A stretch of 64,000 nucleotides of DNA from Candidatus Intricatilinea gracilis (GCA_016702605.1 JADJDQ010000023.1:1-64000), one strand, 5' to 3'; positions 1 to 8,111 are shown, numbered from the stretch's first letter. The notes: a model not told the origin generated them from the sequence alone. Numbers and translations are program-made.

Positions 1-11
1 GCCGCTGGACT

Positions 12-584
12 TCACCAGGGCGACGCGATATGATGCGTCTTCGGTCTGGCCGACCGGCTTCGAAAGACGTTGGTCGCTATTGCTGTGCTGCCCAAGGCGC
101 TTGGACTTTCGATGATGGAGTTGGCAATCTCCTTGCGCAGCTCAGCTTGCTTCTTGGACAGGCCTTCGATCGGAATGCCGGCACGGGTCAAGGCGGCGCG
201 GCTGTCGTCCAGTGCTGCCGTCTGCTTCTGCAGTTCCTTTTCGGCCGCGTTGACGGCGTCGCGCAGCTTCTCGAGCTGGCCAGTCTGCGCCCGTGTCGGT
301 GCGGCCGTGCTGGCCAGTGAGCGGGCGAAGTCCTGGGCTTGCTGCTGGGCCTCCTGCAACTTGGTGCCCGCGGCCTCGCTAGCCGCCTTGAGCTCGCCGA
401 AACGATCGATGGCAGCCTTCTCGGCGCCCAGCTCGCGCAGTCGTTGCACGGTGAGTTGTGCGCGTTCCGCCAGGGCCGGACTCAGCGACCCGTCGAGCTG
501 TTCGAGTTCCTTGGCCAGGCGGTTGACGTCGGCATCACCCGAGACCGCCGCCTCGATGTCATATTTGATCTTCGGGTCGGCCAT
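12..584 (-). CDS. Phage tail tape-measure protein, truncated fragment
   Basis: The first ~155 residues are a helical, Ala/Gln/Glu-rich coiled coil beginning MADPKIKYDIEAAVSG, resembling the N-terminus of siphovirus/prophage tail-length (tape measure) proteins that set tail length during assembly. Tape measures normally exceed 700 residues; here the frame stops after 190. The last ~35 residues (rich in Ser, Arg and His) do not look like a continuation. Another minus-strand frame in positions 1-70 reads smoothly (SKPVGQTEDASYRVALVKSS), so a frameshift or a junction with another gene is likely. It is the most distal gene visible of a minus-strand prophage gene run. Probably non-functional. Family call moderate; truncation is seen directly. 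Confidence 0.55.
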   Translation of the reverse strand: MADPKIKYDIEAAVSGDADVNRLAKELEQLDGSLSPALAERAQLTVQRLRELGAEKAAIDRFGELKAASEAAGTKLQEAQQQAQDFARSLASTAAPTRAQTGQLEKLRDAVNAAEKELQKQTAALDDSRAALTRAGIPIEGLSKKQAELRKEIANSIIESPSALGSTAIATNVFRSRSARPKTHHIASPW

Positions 585-917
585 GTTGCCCTCCTTGCTG
601 TGTCGGCGCGTCGATCGACGCTGGCCGATTCAGGCCCGCAGGCCTGGGGTCAACGGATTGAGCCCGACACCGCAGGCCATGAAGGTGCGCTTGCCTCGCG
701 GCCTTTCGGCCTCCCCTGGCAAGCGCGGTTGTCGTTCACTGCACGGTAGCCACAGTGTTCGACGGGGTGAGCGTCATAAGGCCCCGTTGACTGCCACCCG
801 ACACCGTGGGTGGCTTGTGCTGCGCGTGCCCTTCAGGACACGCGGGCGCTCGAACCTATGGCGCTCTTTCTCGGTTCGAACGAACGGGGTAGCTGGCGGA
901 GAGGCCATGCGCAAAAT
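585..917. other. Gene-free stretch in prophage remnant
   Basis: I see no convincing coding frame, RNA or terminator in these 333 bases between the tape-measure fragment and the next minus-strand gene. In an intact tail module this space would usually hold small chaperone or tail genes, so loss of DNA is plausible. Confidence 0.4.
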
Positions 918-1796
918 TCAGGTCGTGCATGCCGCCGGTTGTGCCGCTCCTTGCAAGAGGTGGCGGCACTCGGCAATGAGTGCTTCGTAATCGACGTCCA
1001 TGGCCAGCACGCTGCGCTGCACCAGGTCGACCGGGATCTCGCCCGAATCGCCCGACCAGGTCGGGGCATGCATGCGTACGTTGGCAGGCAGGTGAAGGCG
1101 TGGCGCTTGCGGCGTGTCGAAGGCCCTGTGTTCAAGCGTGGCGATCGTCATGTCAGCGTAGGCGATCACCACCTCGAACAACTTTGCCGCATACATGTAT
1201 GAGGCGCGACCCATGGCCGCAGCCGACACCGCTTCCTGAGCCTCGGTCAGTGCCCAGCTGCACTGTTGCCAGCGCAATTTCGCGGCGTTGATAGGTGCCG
1301 CGGCGATTGCACGGGCCTGCTTCGATTGAGGCGCCGCAGCTCCCGCGCTGTCTCTTGCGTCTTCGAGTGCACACAGCTCGAACCACGCTGCGTCCGCGGC
1401 CTGCCTGAGTTCCGACAAGGTGGCGCCGATCGCCTGCTCTTGCTCGCCACAGTCGACCGCCAGGCGCTTGAACTTGGCTTGCATTTCCCGATGCGCCGCC
1501 GGGCTGTAGTAGAGAAGGGTGCGAGCTGTGGTGATGCGGTCACGCAGGCCGGCAAGGCCCGTCTGGGCATCGTTCGAGGGGGCGGCATGGGTGTCGGCAG
1601 GGGTGGCCGACAACTGCTGCTGGACAGCCCGCAAGGCGGCGTCGAACAGGGCGTGTTGCTCGGCGATCGTTGGGCAAGGCCCATCGCCAGACGGGCCCGG
1701 CGCCTGGGCAACTGGCACCAGGCCAAGCGCGGTGCTGTGCTGCGCCGACGCGGGGGCAGGCAGGCCGCTGGAGTGTGGGAGAAGGTGTTCTGACAT
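918..1796 (-). CDS. Hypothetical protein of prophage remnant
   Basis: A 292-residue protein I do not recognise. The first ~75 residues are Pro/Ala/Ser-rich and probably disordered; the middle is Ala/Glu/Gln-rich and helical. There is no signal peptide, membrane segment or catalytic motif that I can see. The start ATG at 1796 has no clear Shine-Dalgarno sequence. It lies 109 bases downstream of the coiled-coil gene, on the same strand, inside the element next to tRNA-Arg. Position suggests a phage structural or accessory protein; function unknown. Confidence 0.5.
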   Translation of the reverse strand: MSEHLLPHSSGLPAPASAQHSTALGLVPVAQAPGPSGDGPCPTIAEQHALFDAALRAVQQQLSATPADTHAAPSNDAQTGLAGLRDRITTARTLLYYSPAAHREMQAKFKRLAVDCGEQEQAIGATLSELRQAADAAWFELCALEDARDSAGAAAPQSKQARAIAAAPINAAKLRWQQCSWALTEAQEAVSAAAMGRASYMYAAKLFEVVIAYADMTIATLEHRAFDTPQAPRLHLPANVRMHAPTWSGDSGEIPVDLVQRSVLAMDVDYEALIAECRHLLQGAAQPAACTT

Positions 1797-1905
1797 AGGA
1801 GGGCGAGGTGTGGTGATGAATTGGCCGCTGGTGGGCCTTCAGCCAGGCACAGCGGCCACGTGGACCGCGTGCCCACCGATCACCGTCTACTTGCCCCGGC
1901 CCGCA

Positions 1906-2844
1906 TCAGAACCGGGCTCTTTGAACGGCGCCGCCGCTTCGAACTCGGCAAGCACCCCGTCGATGTTGGGGGAGGCGAGCGCGCGCACCATGTCGTACAC
2001 ATCCCCTTGATCCACACACACACGTCTCGGGGCCGACCAGGCCGGCGAAAAGCGGGTGTTCTGGGCGCGGCACCGGCAACGTGAGTTTGTGTCTGGCCAG
2101 GCTGGTGAGCGATTCCACCCCCGCCAGTTCGGCTGCGCGGACAAATTGCACCGCCGAGCCCATGAGCGCGACGACTTGTCGGCAGTAGTGCAATCCACAC
2201 ACTTTGGCCTCTGCTCGCCGCACATCGGCGGCAGCCTCATCGACCGCAGTCTCCGCGTCCTTCAACACCTGGCGCGCCTTGCTGAGCGCGTCGACGAACA
2301 TGCTTCGCTGCGCTTCCAGCGACTGCTTGGCTGGGCCGCTCTTCTCGACGTCGGCGATGACGGACTGCAGCTTGCGTTGCCGGGCCTTCACTTCGGCGTC
2401 GTCACCGGCGGCGACCCCTTCCAGCAGCGCCGCTTGGGCGGCCGACAGCGCTGCCTCGTTTGCCGCGTTGATCGCGGCGATTTCAGCCTCGACGGCAGAC
2501 AATCCTGCCGCGACACGCTGTTCTCGAACGGCGGCAGTGGCTCGCGCTTCCTGTGCTGGCGCCACCGCTTTGGTGTCCAGGTCAAGCCTTGCCTGTGCAC
2601 TCTGCAGCTCGCGAAGAAGGCCCGCATCGATGGCGGCCAATCTGTCGGGGTGCTGCGCGTGGTCGCGGCGGCAGTCGGAGGCCTTCTGAACAAGCTCGCT
2701 CAACAGAGCGTATCGAGCACGGCCGCCGGGTGTTTGAGGGATGCTCATCTCCGATCTGGCCTGGCTGGTCAGTTGACCCAGGCGCTCGATATTGGGATCG
2801 CCATCGGGCAGGTAGGTCGCAACGGTTGGTGTGTTGGGGCTCAT
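1906..2844 (-). CDS. Coiled-coil prophage protein, C-terminus frameshifted
   Basis: 312 residues, with a long Ala/Glu/Gln/Arg coiled coil from about residue 20 to 220, no signal peptide and no known domain; a scaffold- or tail-like structural role is possible. The ATG overlaps the stop of the S49-like gene (ATGA), so the two are translationally coupled. After ...PLFAGLVGPETCV the frame enters an Arg/Gly/Cys-rich tail of random appearance. The frame beside it continues sensibly (VYDMVRALASPNIDGVLAEF...) to a stop at 1887. The switch is at a (GT)5 run near 2017-2026; one extra GT unit would restore a protein running 2844-1887. Real frameshift or sequencing error cannot be told apart here. Confidence 0.55.
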   Translation of the reverse strand: MSPNTPTVATYLPDGDPNIERLGQLTSQARSEMSIPQTPGGRARYALLSELVQKASDCRRDHAQHPDRLAAIDAGLLRELQSAQARLDLDTKAVAPAQEARATAAVREQRVAAGLSAVEAEIAAINAANEAALSAAQAALLEGVAAGDDAEVKARQRKLQSVIADVEKSGPAKQSLEAQRSMFVDALSKARQVLKDAETAVDEAAADVRRAEAKVCGLHYCRQVVALMGSAVQFVRAAELAGVESLTSLARHKLTLPVPRPEHPLFAGLVGPETCVCGSRGCVRHGARARLPQHRRGACRVRSGGAVQRARF

Positions 2845-3758
2845 GGAGTTTTCCGAAACATGGTGTGAGTTGACGCACCCGAGGCCCTTGCCTGGCCGGT
2901 GGGCGCGGTGGTTGATTGGGGCGAAGGCGGCGCACCGGCCGTCTGTGCTGCAAGGCGCCCCAGGAAGGTTTCCAGCGGGCCGACGATGGCGTCGACCAGC
3001 CCGGTCTTGATGGCCTGTTGACCGATGTAGACGCGGCCATCGCCAGCGCCGGCCAGCAGCGCGGCGCGATCGAGCTTGCGGTGCTTGGCCACGTCTGTGA
3101 CGAAGAGGCTGTGCATGTAGTGCACGCGGTCCTGCAGGGCCTTGAAGCCCTTGCCGGTCAGCTCATGCCCTTGGGCAGGCATGCCGCGCCAGTCGCCGGC
3201 ACTGATCAGCGTGTGTTTCACGCCTGGCCGGGATACCTCGGTGTGCGTGGCCACGATGTCGATGCCGCCGACGTTGACCATGGGGCCGCTGATGTAGACC
3301 TTTCGGGCGGCCGATGCGATCCAGTAGGCAGCGCCGAGCAGGTTGCCGTCCGAGAAGGCATAGACCGGCTTGACGGCGCTCAGATGGGCAACCGCCTGGG
3401 CAGCTTCCGCAACCCCCGGCATGGCGCCACCGACGCTGTCGACGTACAAGACCACAGCGCGCACATCCGGCGCCGCATGGGCTGCACGGATGCTCCTGGC
3501 GAGTTCGGTCAGCGACGTGTCGCCGGCCTGCTCGACCTCGGGTGTCCAGTCCTTCAGGAGAACACCGCTGATCGGGATGATGCGAGTTCCTGGGGACACC
3601 GGCAGGCGCGGCGCGGGGGCTCCAGGAGGCCGCCGGCCGGCATCGGGCACGGCGACCAGTTGCTGGCCCGCGTACTCACGTTGCTTCGCTGTGATCGATT
3701 CGGCTCGCATCGCCCACATGGCGCCGCCGGTTTCGAGGGAGAGGGTCATGGCTCGCAT
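2841..3758 (-). CDS. S49-family (SppA/ClpP-fold) phage head protease-like, probably inactive
   Basis: 305 residues from the ATG at 3758, which follows the upstream stop by one base. The domain matches phage capsid-maturation proteases of peptidase family S49 (lambda gpC type): strand RAVVLYVDSVGG, helix LLGAAYWIASAARKVYISG, then GPMVNVGGIDIV and a helical C-terminus. In active members the nucleophile lies in an A-S-A/G-A-Y-W context; here it reads LLGAAYW, with Gly in place of Ser. The general-base Lys region (A-G-x-x-K) reads SAGDWRG, with Arg in place of Lys. From these two changes I infer a catalytically dead protease. The C-terminal 40 residues are Pro/Ala/Thr-rich. No capsid or portal gene is adjacent. 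Confidence 0.7.
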   Translation of the reverse strand: MRAMTLSLETGGAMWAMRAESITAKQREYAGQQLVAVPDAGRRPPGAPAPRLPVSPGTRIIPISGVLLKDWTPEVEQAGDTSLTELARSIRAAHAAPDVRAVVLYVDSVGGAMPGVAEAAQAVAHLSAVKPVYAFSDGNLLGAAYWIASAARKVYISGPMVNVGGIDIVATHTEVSRPGVKHTLISAGDWRGMPAQGHELTGKGFKALQDRVHYMHSLFVTDVAKHRKLDRAALLAGAGDGRVYIGQQAIKTGLVDAIVGPLETFLGRLAAQTAGAPPSPQSTTAPTGQARASGASTHTMFRKTP

Positions 3759-3759
3759 G

Positions 3760-4161
3760 TCAGGCCCGCTCGGCGTCGCCGGCCAGCTCGCAACCGCGAA
3801 CACTGGCGGGGGCAGCACCTGACAGGAGGTCGATCTGAGGGTCGGTAGCCAGCGCGCCACCAAGGGCCTCGATGTAGGCCTTCACGGCGCTGGCGCGATA
3901 CCGGACGCAGCGCTTGGACAGCGCGATCGCCTCCGGAAACCTCGGGTCGGACTTCGCCAGTTCGTGGAACTTCGTAAACCCGACGCCGAGCGCAGCGGCG
4001 AAGGCTGGTCGGCCCAGCAATAGGTCAACACCTGCAGTCACTGCGCCCGATACGTCTGCACCAACGCGACGGGCCTTGCTGGCGGACTCGCCGGGCTCGC
4101 CGCTCTTGTTGTCGGAATTGCTACGGGTAGGACCGTGGTGGTTCGTGTTCATGGACGGCAT
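3760..4161 (-). CDS. AlpA-like helix-turn-helix regulator of element
   Basis: 133 residues. The section around residues 45-100 (LLGRPAFAAALGVGFTKFHE ... CVRYRASAVKAYIEAL) has the layout of AlpA/excisionase-type winged HTH proteins: an HTH followed by a basic strand and a helix that would contact DNA. AlpA proteins activate integrase/excision genes of prophages and satellite elements. The ~40 residues before it are polar and probably disordered. A second ATG three codons in is an equally possible start. The gene ends one base before the S49-like gene, so the two form one transcript. Confidence 0.55.
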   Translation of the reverse strand: MPSMNTNHHGPTRSNSDNKSGEPGESASKARRVGADVSGAVTAGVDLLLGRPAFAAALGVGFTKFHELAKSDPRFPEAIALSKRCVRYRASAVKAYIEALGGALATDPQIDLLSGAAPASVRGCELAGDAERA

Positions 4162-4244
4162 TGAACCGTCCAGGAGGGGTCAACTTCTACACATGCGCCG
4201 CGTGAATCCGGGCGCGGTCGTCTGTCTTGACTGACAGCGAGAAT

Positions 4245-4991
4245 TCATATAACGAGCGGCTCCGGGAGGTCTGCCTGGTAAGGCCCGCCGCGCCTCTTCA
4301 CTCTTGCATTGGAACTAATCAGTGCAGACTCGGAATATTCAACAGATACCTTGTTTTTAATATTCTTCTGAATTATATATATTCGCTCATCTCTGGTTGC
4401 GAACATATCAACAGCACCGCGAGTCTTGATGTTATTTATGCAGGTCTCAATTGCATACCTCGGGCTTACCTTTTCGCCCAACGCCGTGAAAACATCCGAC
4501 ATGACTGAAAAATAAGGTGATGCAGTATTTGCGCTGGGTTGTTTGCAAACTTTCAACCGCATACAGACCGCCGTAACAAACATGGCGAGAACCCATAGAT
4601 TGTCGAATTCCGGGCGTTTGGCGCCATCGACAGGGATCCAGCGCCCCCATTCGACGGCAGCACTTAGTTCGGTGGCAACTTGAACCAGAGATCGTTGCCC
4701 CTTGCCTCGGAACGCGAGTTCTCGCACAACGTTGAACCGCGAGCGAGTCGCAAAGTATTCAGCAACATCGTACAAATCCACATCGCCCAGCGCGGCGGCC
4801 AGCTCTTGTGCCGCAGCATGGACCCGTCGCCAGCTCTTGGCGTAGGTTTCCGCGGCTTCTTGATTGGGGAGCGGCAGGTCAAGCCAGATCCTGCAAGCAT
4901 CCTCGATGTCATCGACGCCTTGTGGGTCGACCAGGATGCGAAGTAAGTCCGCGCGGGTCGCTGCATCAAAGGAGAACGACTGCACTTCCAT
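4245..4991 (-). CDS. Hypothetical protein with AT-rich 3' half
   Basis: 248 residues, soluble, not recognised. The N-terminal half has normal local composition. The last ~75 codons (about 4250-4520) are clearly AT-rich and use Ile, Asn, Lys and Tyr codons with A/T endings (IYIIQKNIKNKVSVEYSESA), unlike every neighbour. This points to recent foreign origin or a recombination joint inside the gene. No HTH, membrane or catalytic motif is visible. It lies on the same strand as the element genes, 77 bases downstream of the terminase-small-like gene. Confidence 0.5.
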   Translation of the reverse strand: MEVQSFSFDAATRADLLRILVDPQGVDDIEDACRIWLDLPLPNQEAAETYAKSWRRVHAAAQELAAALGDVDLYDVAEYFATRSRFNVVRELAFRGKGQRSLVQVATELSAAVEWGRWIPVDGAKRPEFDNLWVLAMFVTAVCMRLKVCKQPSANTASPYFSVMSDVFTALGEKVSPRYAIETCINNIKTRGAVDMFATRDERIYIIQKNIKNKVSVEYSESALISSNARVKRRGGPYQADLPEPLVI

Positions 4992-5068
4992 GGCAGCAAT
5001 TCTCGCTGTGGCCGGCCTTTCGCGGGCTTATCCGCGCCTTCGCGGTCTAACTTTTTCGGCTGTCGGCA

Positions 5069-5611
5069 TCAAATGCCGAGTCTGTCGGCCGGGAATGGCT
5101 CTTTGCAGGCCATCGAGTACAAGAAAGCGCCCATCGCATCGGCCTCTTCGTCTGCCATAGGGGCCACCGCCGGGCCGGCGACTGGCGCCGCAGCTGGTCC
5201 CGCCGCATCGCCGGCAATCACCTTGAGCAGATCCGACAGCAGGACATCGAACACCCTGGGCGCGATGCGCACTGCGGCTCGGTGGGCCTCTGGCACGTCT
5301 CGCATGGCCTTCTGCAACGGACCCCTGAGGGTCTCGAATGTGGGCGAGCCGATCGCCGCGTCGGCCAGCTCCATGAGGGCATGCACGCGCTCGATGGATG
5401 CCCGCGGATCGACCATGCCACTGCGGTAGCCGCTGCCCTGGCGGGCGTAGGTGTTCACGTCTTTGCGCCTGGCAGGGTTCAGGTTCTGGTTGCGCCAGGC
5501 CCGCGCCGCCTCGACGTCGCCGGTCGGCATGCCGAGCTTCTTGTGCTTCGACACCTGGGCCTTGCTCACGCCAAGCACCTTGGCCAGCGCCGAATCGCTT
5601 TCGACTTTCAT
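5069..5611 (-). CDS. Terminase small subunit-like / HTH DNA-binding protein
   Basis: 180 residues from the ATG at 5611. The N-terminus (MKVESDSALAKVLGVSKAQV SKHKKLG, residues 1-27) is a helix-turn-helix typical of phage DNA-packaging small subunits and Nu1-like proteins that recognise the packaging site. It is followed by RAWRNQNLNPARRK, a helical middle and an Ala/Pro-rich linker (residues ~140-160). The large terminase ATPase that should follow is absent, so the gene is orphaned. A general DNA-binding regulator is the alternative. It is the first element gene after the repeat-rich stretch next to the integrase. Confidence 0.5.
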   Translation of the reverse strand: MKVESDSALAKVLGVSKAQVSKHKKLGMPTGDVEAARAWRNQNLNPARRKDVNTYARQGSGYRSGMVDPRASIERVHALMELADAAIGSPTFETLRGPLQKAMRDVPEAHRAAVRIAPRVFDVLLSDLLKVIAGDAAGPAAAPVAGPAVAPMADEEADAMGAFLYSMACKEPFPADRLGI

Positions 5612-5961
5612 GGATGACCCGTGAACGGTTAACACGCACTGAGTATGCGAAACACTGGTGATCTGCGCAAGGACCTTTCCTTGTGGCGGCCCCGGGTAGG
5701 TGGTGGTGGCGAGTTTTCTCAATCGCGCGCAATTTCGACCGGCTTTGTCCGCGTCGGCATTGCACCAGGTCGAAGAGCGGTCGACCGCTTCGCCGACTGG
5801 CGCGAGACACCCGAGACACCGCCCACCCATAGGCCCAATTCATCGAAACAGCATCGAAACAAGGCCGTTAACCAACCCAAACGCCCACCCACTGGCGCGA
5901 GCGAGCGCGTTCGAATCACTCGCATCTGTTCCCCTCCCAGGAGAACCTATGGGGGGTGGGG

Positions 5962-6072
5962 GTTGACCCACAAGCCACCCGACCCGGCCACCGTCGGTGG
6001 GCAATTTCCCAACCCCCAGTGAGGGATGGACCAGTTGACCCACCAACCACCCGACCAGACCACCGGCGGTGG
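5962..6072. repeat. Two 39-bp direct repeats each ending in a palindrome
   Basis: Copy A spans 5962-6000 and copy B 6034-6072, with 34 of 39 positions identical by eye and 72 bases start to start. Each begins GTTGACCCAC and ends in a 13-base palindrome, CCACCGTCGGTGG (5988-6000) or CCACCGGCGGTGG (6060-6072). The palindrome is conserved apart from its centre, which suggests a bound dimer site. Confidence 0.7.
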
Positions 6073-6145
6073 CTGGGCTGGATGGCGAGCAGGGAGACAA
6101 CCGAAAAATGATTGACTGAGTCTGTCTTTCTCACTCTCCTACATA

Positions 6146-6189
6146 CCTTGTCCCTACTTCGTCCCGGCCTTGTCCCTGCTTTGTCCCGG
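6146..6189. repeat. Tandem 22-bp repeat with 11-bp YGTCCC periodicity
   Basis: Copies 6146-6167 and 6168-6189 abut exactly and differ at two positions. Inside them TGTCCC/CGTCCC recurs every 11 bases (6149, 6160, 6171, 6182), about one helical turn. Further TGTCCC (6248-6253) and CGTCCC (6257-6262) copies lie downstream. This spacing is what an iteron or cooperative operator array looks like. Confidence 0.6.
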
Positions 6190-6593
6190 CCACCGCCATT
6201 CGACGAAACCGCTGTTGTCATGGGGCGTTCTGCCTGTTCACCCAGTTTGTCCCGGGCGTCCCGGTCAAGTCTGCTCGCGCCGGCCAAATTCGAACTGACC
6301 AACAACATGGCGCGACCGACCGACAGAACTCGCAGCGCGAAGAGAAAACCGCCGCGCCGCCCCTCCCCGGCGGCACAGGGAATGGGTCCGCTCACTTTGC
6401 TGTCGCACTGCGCAGACCGCATCGCCTTGGCATGTCAGGCAAGCCAGAAGGACGAAGCCCGGCTCAAGGCCGGGCAGGGTGGTGGTGCATGCGGGGTGAA
6501 GGAATTGCCGCAGCAGCCCAGCACCAGGGCCGCAGGCGGGCGCTCTGGCCTTCGTCACTTCCCCCACTGGGGAGAGTGAGCGCACAGAGGCTG

Positions 6594-6623
6594 AAGGCCC
6601 GCCCTCAGATTGAGGCCGGCCTT
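6594..6623 (+). terminator. Terminator-like hairpin
   Basis: AAGGCCCGCC (6594-6603) pairs with GGCCGGCCTT (6614-6623) apart from one mismatch, and TTCC follows on the plus strand. The U-run is short. It lies just downstream of the minus-strand integrase stop, but the T-run is on the other strand, so its assignment is uncertain. Confidence 0.3.
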
Positions 6624-6690
6624 TTCCTCAATGTGAGGAGAACCGAAACGAGGCAGCAGGCGCACGCTTCGGCCTGGCTGCGTGCGTGGC

Positions 6691-7980
6691 TCACGCAGCC
6701 TTGAAGGGGATCACGTTGTCACTGCGGCGCAGTGCGTCGACCTTGTCCCCCCACCAGGTCATAAGGGCTCGGCGCTCGGCCAGGTAGTCGGCGCGGTTGT
6801 AGGCGGCCCGCACTTCGTCGCGCTCCTCGTGGGCGAGCTGTCGTTCGATCACGTCGCCGCGGTGGCCGGCCTCGTTGGCGATGGTGCTGAACAAGGTGCG
6901 CATGCCGTGCGCGGTGGCCGTGCCCTTGTAGCCCATGCGGGCCAGGGCACTGTTGAAGGTGTTCTCACTGATCGGCTTGCCCGGATAGAACGGGCTCGGG
7001 AACACCAGCACCTTGTCGCCGGTCAGCGGGCGCAGATCTGCCAGCACCGCCAGGGCCTGGCTCGAGAGGGGCACCAGGTGTTCAGCCTTCATCTTCATGC
7101 GCTCGGCCGGCACCCGCCACAGCTTGGCCGCTTCGTCGAACTCGGACCAGCATGCGCCGCGCAGCTCGCCGGGTCGCACTGCCGTCAGCACCAGCAGCAG
7201 CAGGCCGGCGCGGGTGGCTGCGTCGCCGTTGTAGTTGGCCAGCTCGCGCAGGAACTGCGGCGCCTGGGCAAGGCTCATCGCCGGGCGGTGGCGGGTGCGG
7301 CGCGGCCTGAAGATCTCGGCCGGCTTGAGCGGATACGTCGGATCGACCTCGACCAGGTCGTGAGCGACCGCGTACCGAAACACCGCGCGCAGGCGCTGGA
7401 AGACCCGCCCCGCAGTCTCGGCCGCGCCGGCTGCTTCGACCGCCTGCACGCACGCCCGGATGTCTGCGGGCGTGACGTCGCCGATGGGCTTGCCGCCGAG
7501 CGCCGGAAAGACGTGCGTTTGCATCGAGGCCTTGGTGTGGCTGCGCGTGATCTCGCTCCAGGCTTCGGCACGGTGGCCGAGCCACTCAAGCGTGATGGCT
7601 GCCAGGGATCCCGGAGCCGGCAGGCCGGCAGCCCGCAGCCGTTCGGCCTCGCGCTCTGCCGCCTGGCGCTCGACCCGCGCCGACTTGTCCGCCTGCCTGG
7701 CTTCGCCCGGGTCCGTGCCCGCCGCCACCAGCGCGCGCAACTCGGCCGCCTTCTTGCGGGCCATGGCCAGGCTCGTGTCGGGGTAGGTGCCCAGGCTCAG
7801 GGTGTTGCGCTTGCCGGCGATCGTGTAGTCGAACCGCCAGCCGTGCGAACCGCCCCGCACCAGCGGCCGAAGGTACAGGCCCGACCCGTCCGAGATTCGT
7901 GCCGCCGGCCGGGTGCCCGCTTCGATTGCCTTCAGGGCTGCCCGCAATGCGGTGTCGCTGCTGATCTGGTTCGTAGCCAT
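6691..7980 (-). CDS. Site-specific tyrosine recombinase (P4-type integrase)
   Basis: 429 residues from the ATG at 7980, chosen because GGAGAA sits six bases upstream; an earlier in-frame start at 8046 has none. Domains in order: arm-binding N-terminal domain (~1-95, with RISDGSGLYLRPLVRGG and LSLGTYPDTSLAMARKKA), a helical linker, core-binding domain (~125-225) and catalytic domain (~235-415). Catalytic residues seen: R269 (TAVRPGELRG), H358-R361 (AHGMRTLF), H384 (QLAHEERDEVRAAYNRADY) and nucleophile Y394. It belongs to the P4/CP4-57 group that integrates into tRNA 3' ends. It starts 200 bases from the 3' end of tRNA-Arg, so it is almost certainly the integrase of this element, and it appears intact. 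Confidence 0.93.
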   Translation of the reverse strand: MATNQISSDTALRAALKAIEAGTRPAARISDGSGLYLRPLVRGGSHGWRFDYTIAGKRNTLSLGTYPDTSLAMARKKAAELRALVAAGTDPGEARQADKSARVERQAAEREAERLRAAGLPAPGSLAAITLEWLGHRAEAWSEITRSHTKASMQTHVFPALGGKPIGDVTPADIRACVQAVEAAGAAETAGRVFQRLRAVFRYAVAHDLVEVDPTYPLKPAEIFRPRRTRHRPAMSLAQAPQFLRELANYNGDAATRAGLLLLVLTAVRPGELRGACWSEFDEAAKLWRVPAERMKMKAEHLVPLSSQALAVLADLRPLTGDKVLVFPSPFYPGKPISENTFNSALARMGYKGTATAHGMRTLFSTIANEAGHRGDVIERQLAHEERDEVRAAYNRADYLAERRALMTWWGDKVDALRRSDNVIPFKAA

Positions 7981-7999
7981 CGGCATTTCTCCATGAAGT

Positions 8000-8055
8000 G
8001 CAGGAACTCTGTCGGCAGGAACTCGGTCGGCCACGAGTTCCTGCAAAAAGTTCCT
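8000..8055. promoter_or_regulatory. GCAGGAACTC repeats: possible integrase arm or operator sites
   Basis: GCAGGAACTC occurs directly at 8000-8009 and 8015-8024 and inverted at 8035-8044 (GAGTTCCTGC); AGTTCCT follows at 8049-8055. The cluster lies between the integrase start and the tRNA 3' end, where integrase arm-type sites or excisionase/autorepressor sites are expected. Confidence 0.5.
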
Positions 8056-8111
8056 CAGGTGGGCCGGATGTTAGCGAACGTCAGCGGTCTAACTGTGCTG
8101 CGTTTTGGATG

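Larger units (their letters stand above)
5612..6690. other. 1.1-kb gene-poor, repeat-rich stretch beside integrase
   Basis: Several short open frames exist on both strands (for example minus 5916-6422), but their compositions look random and I support none as a gene. The DNA instead carries a pair of 39-base direct repeats, each ending in a CCACCG-N-CGGTGG palindrome (5962-6072), an 11-base-periodic YGTCCC array (6146-6189, with more copies at 6249-6262) and two hairpins (6457-6475 and 6594-6623). In an integrative element such a zone is where an origin, operator region or recombination sites would sit; this is inference. Confidence 0.5.

Noticed and set aside
5916..6422. 168-codon minus-strand frame in the element's repeat zone
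   Set aside because: It reads straight through both 39-base repeats and the YGTCCC array, with no domain, no ribosome site and an Arg/Gly/Ser-rich product.
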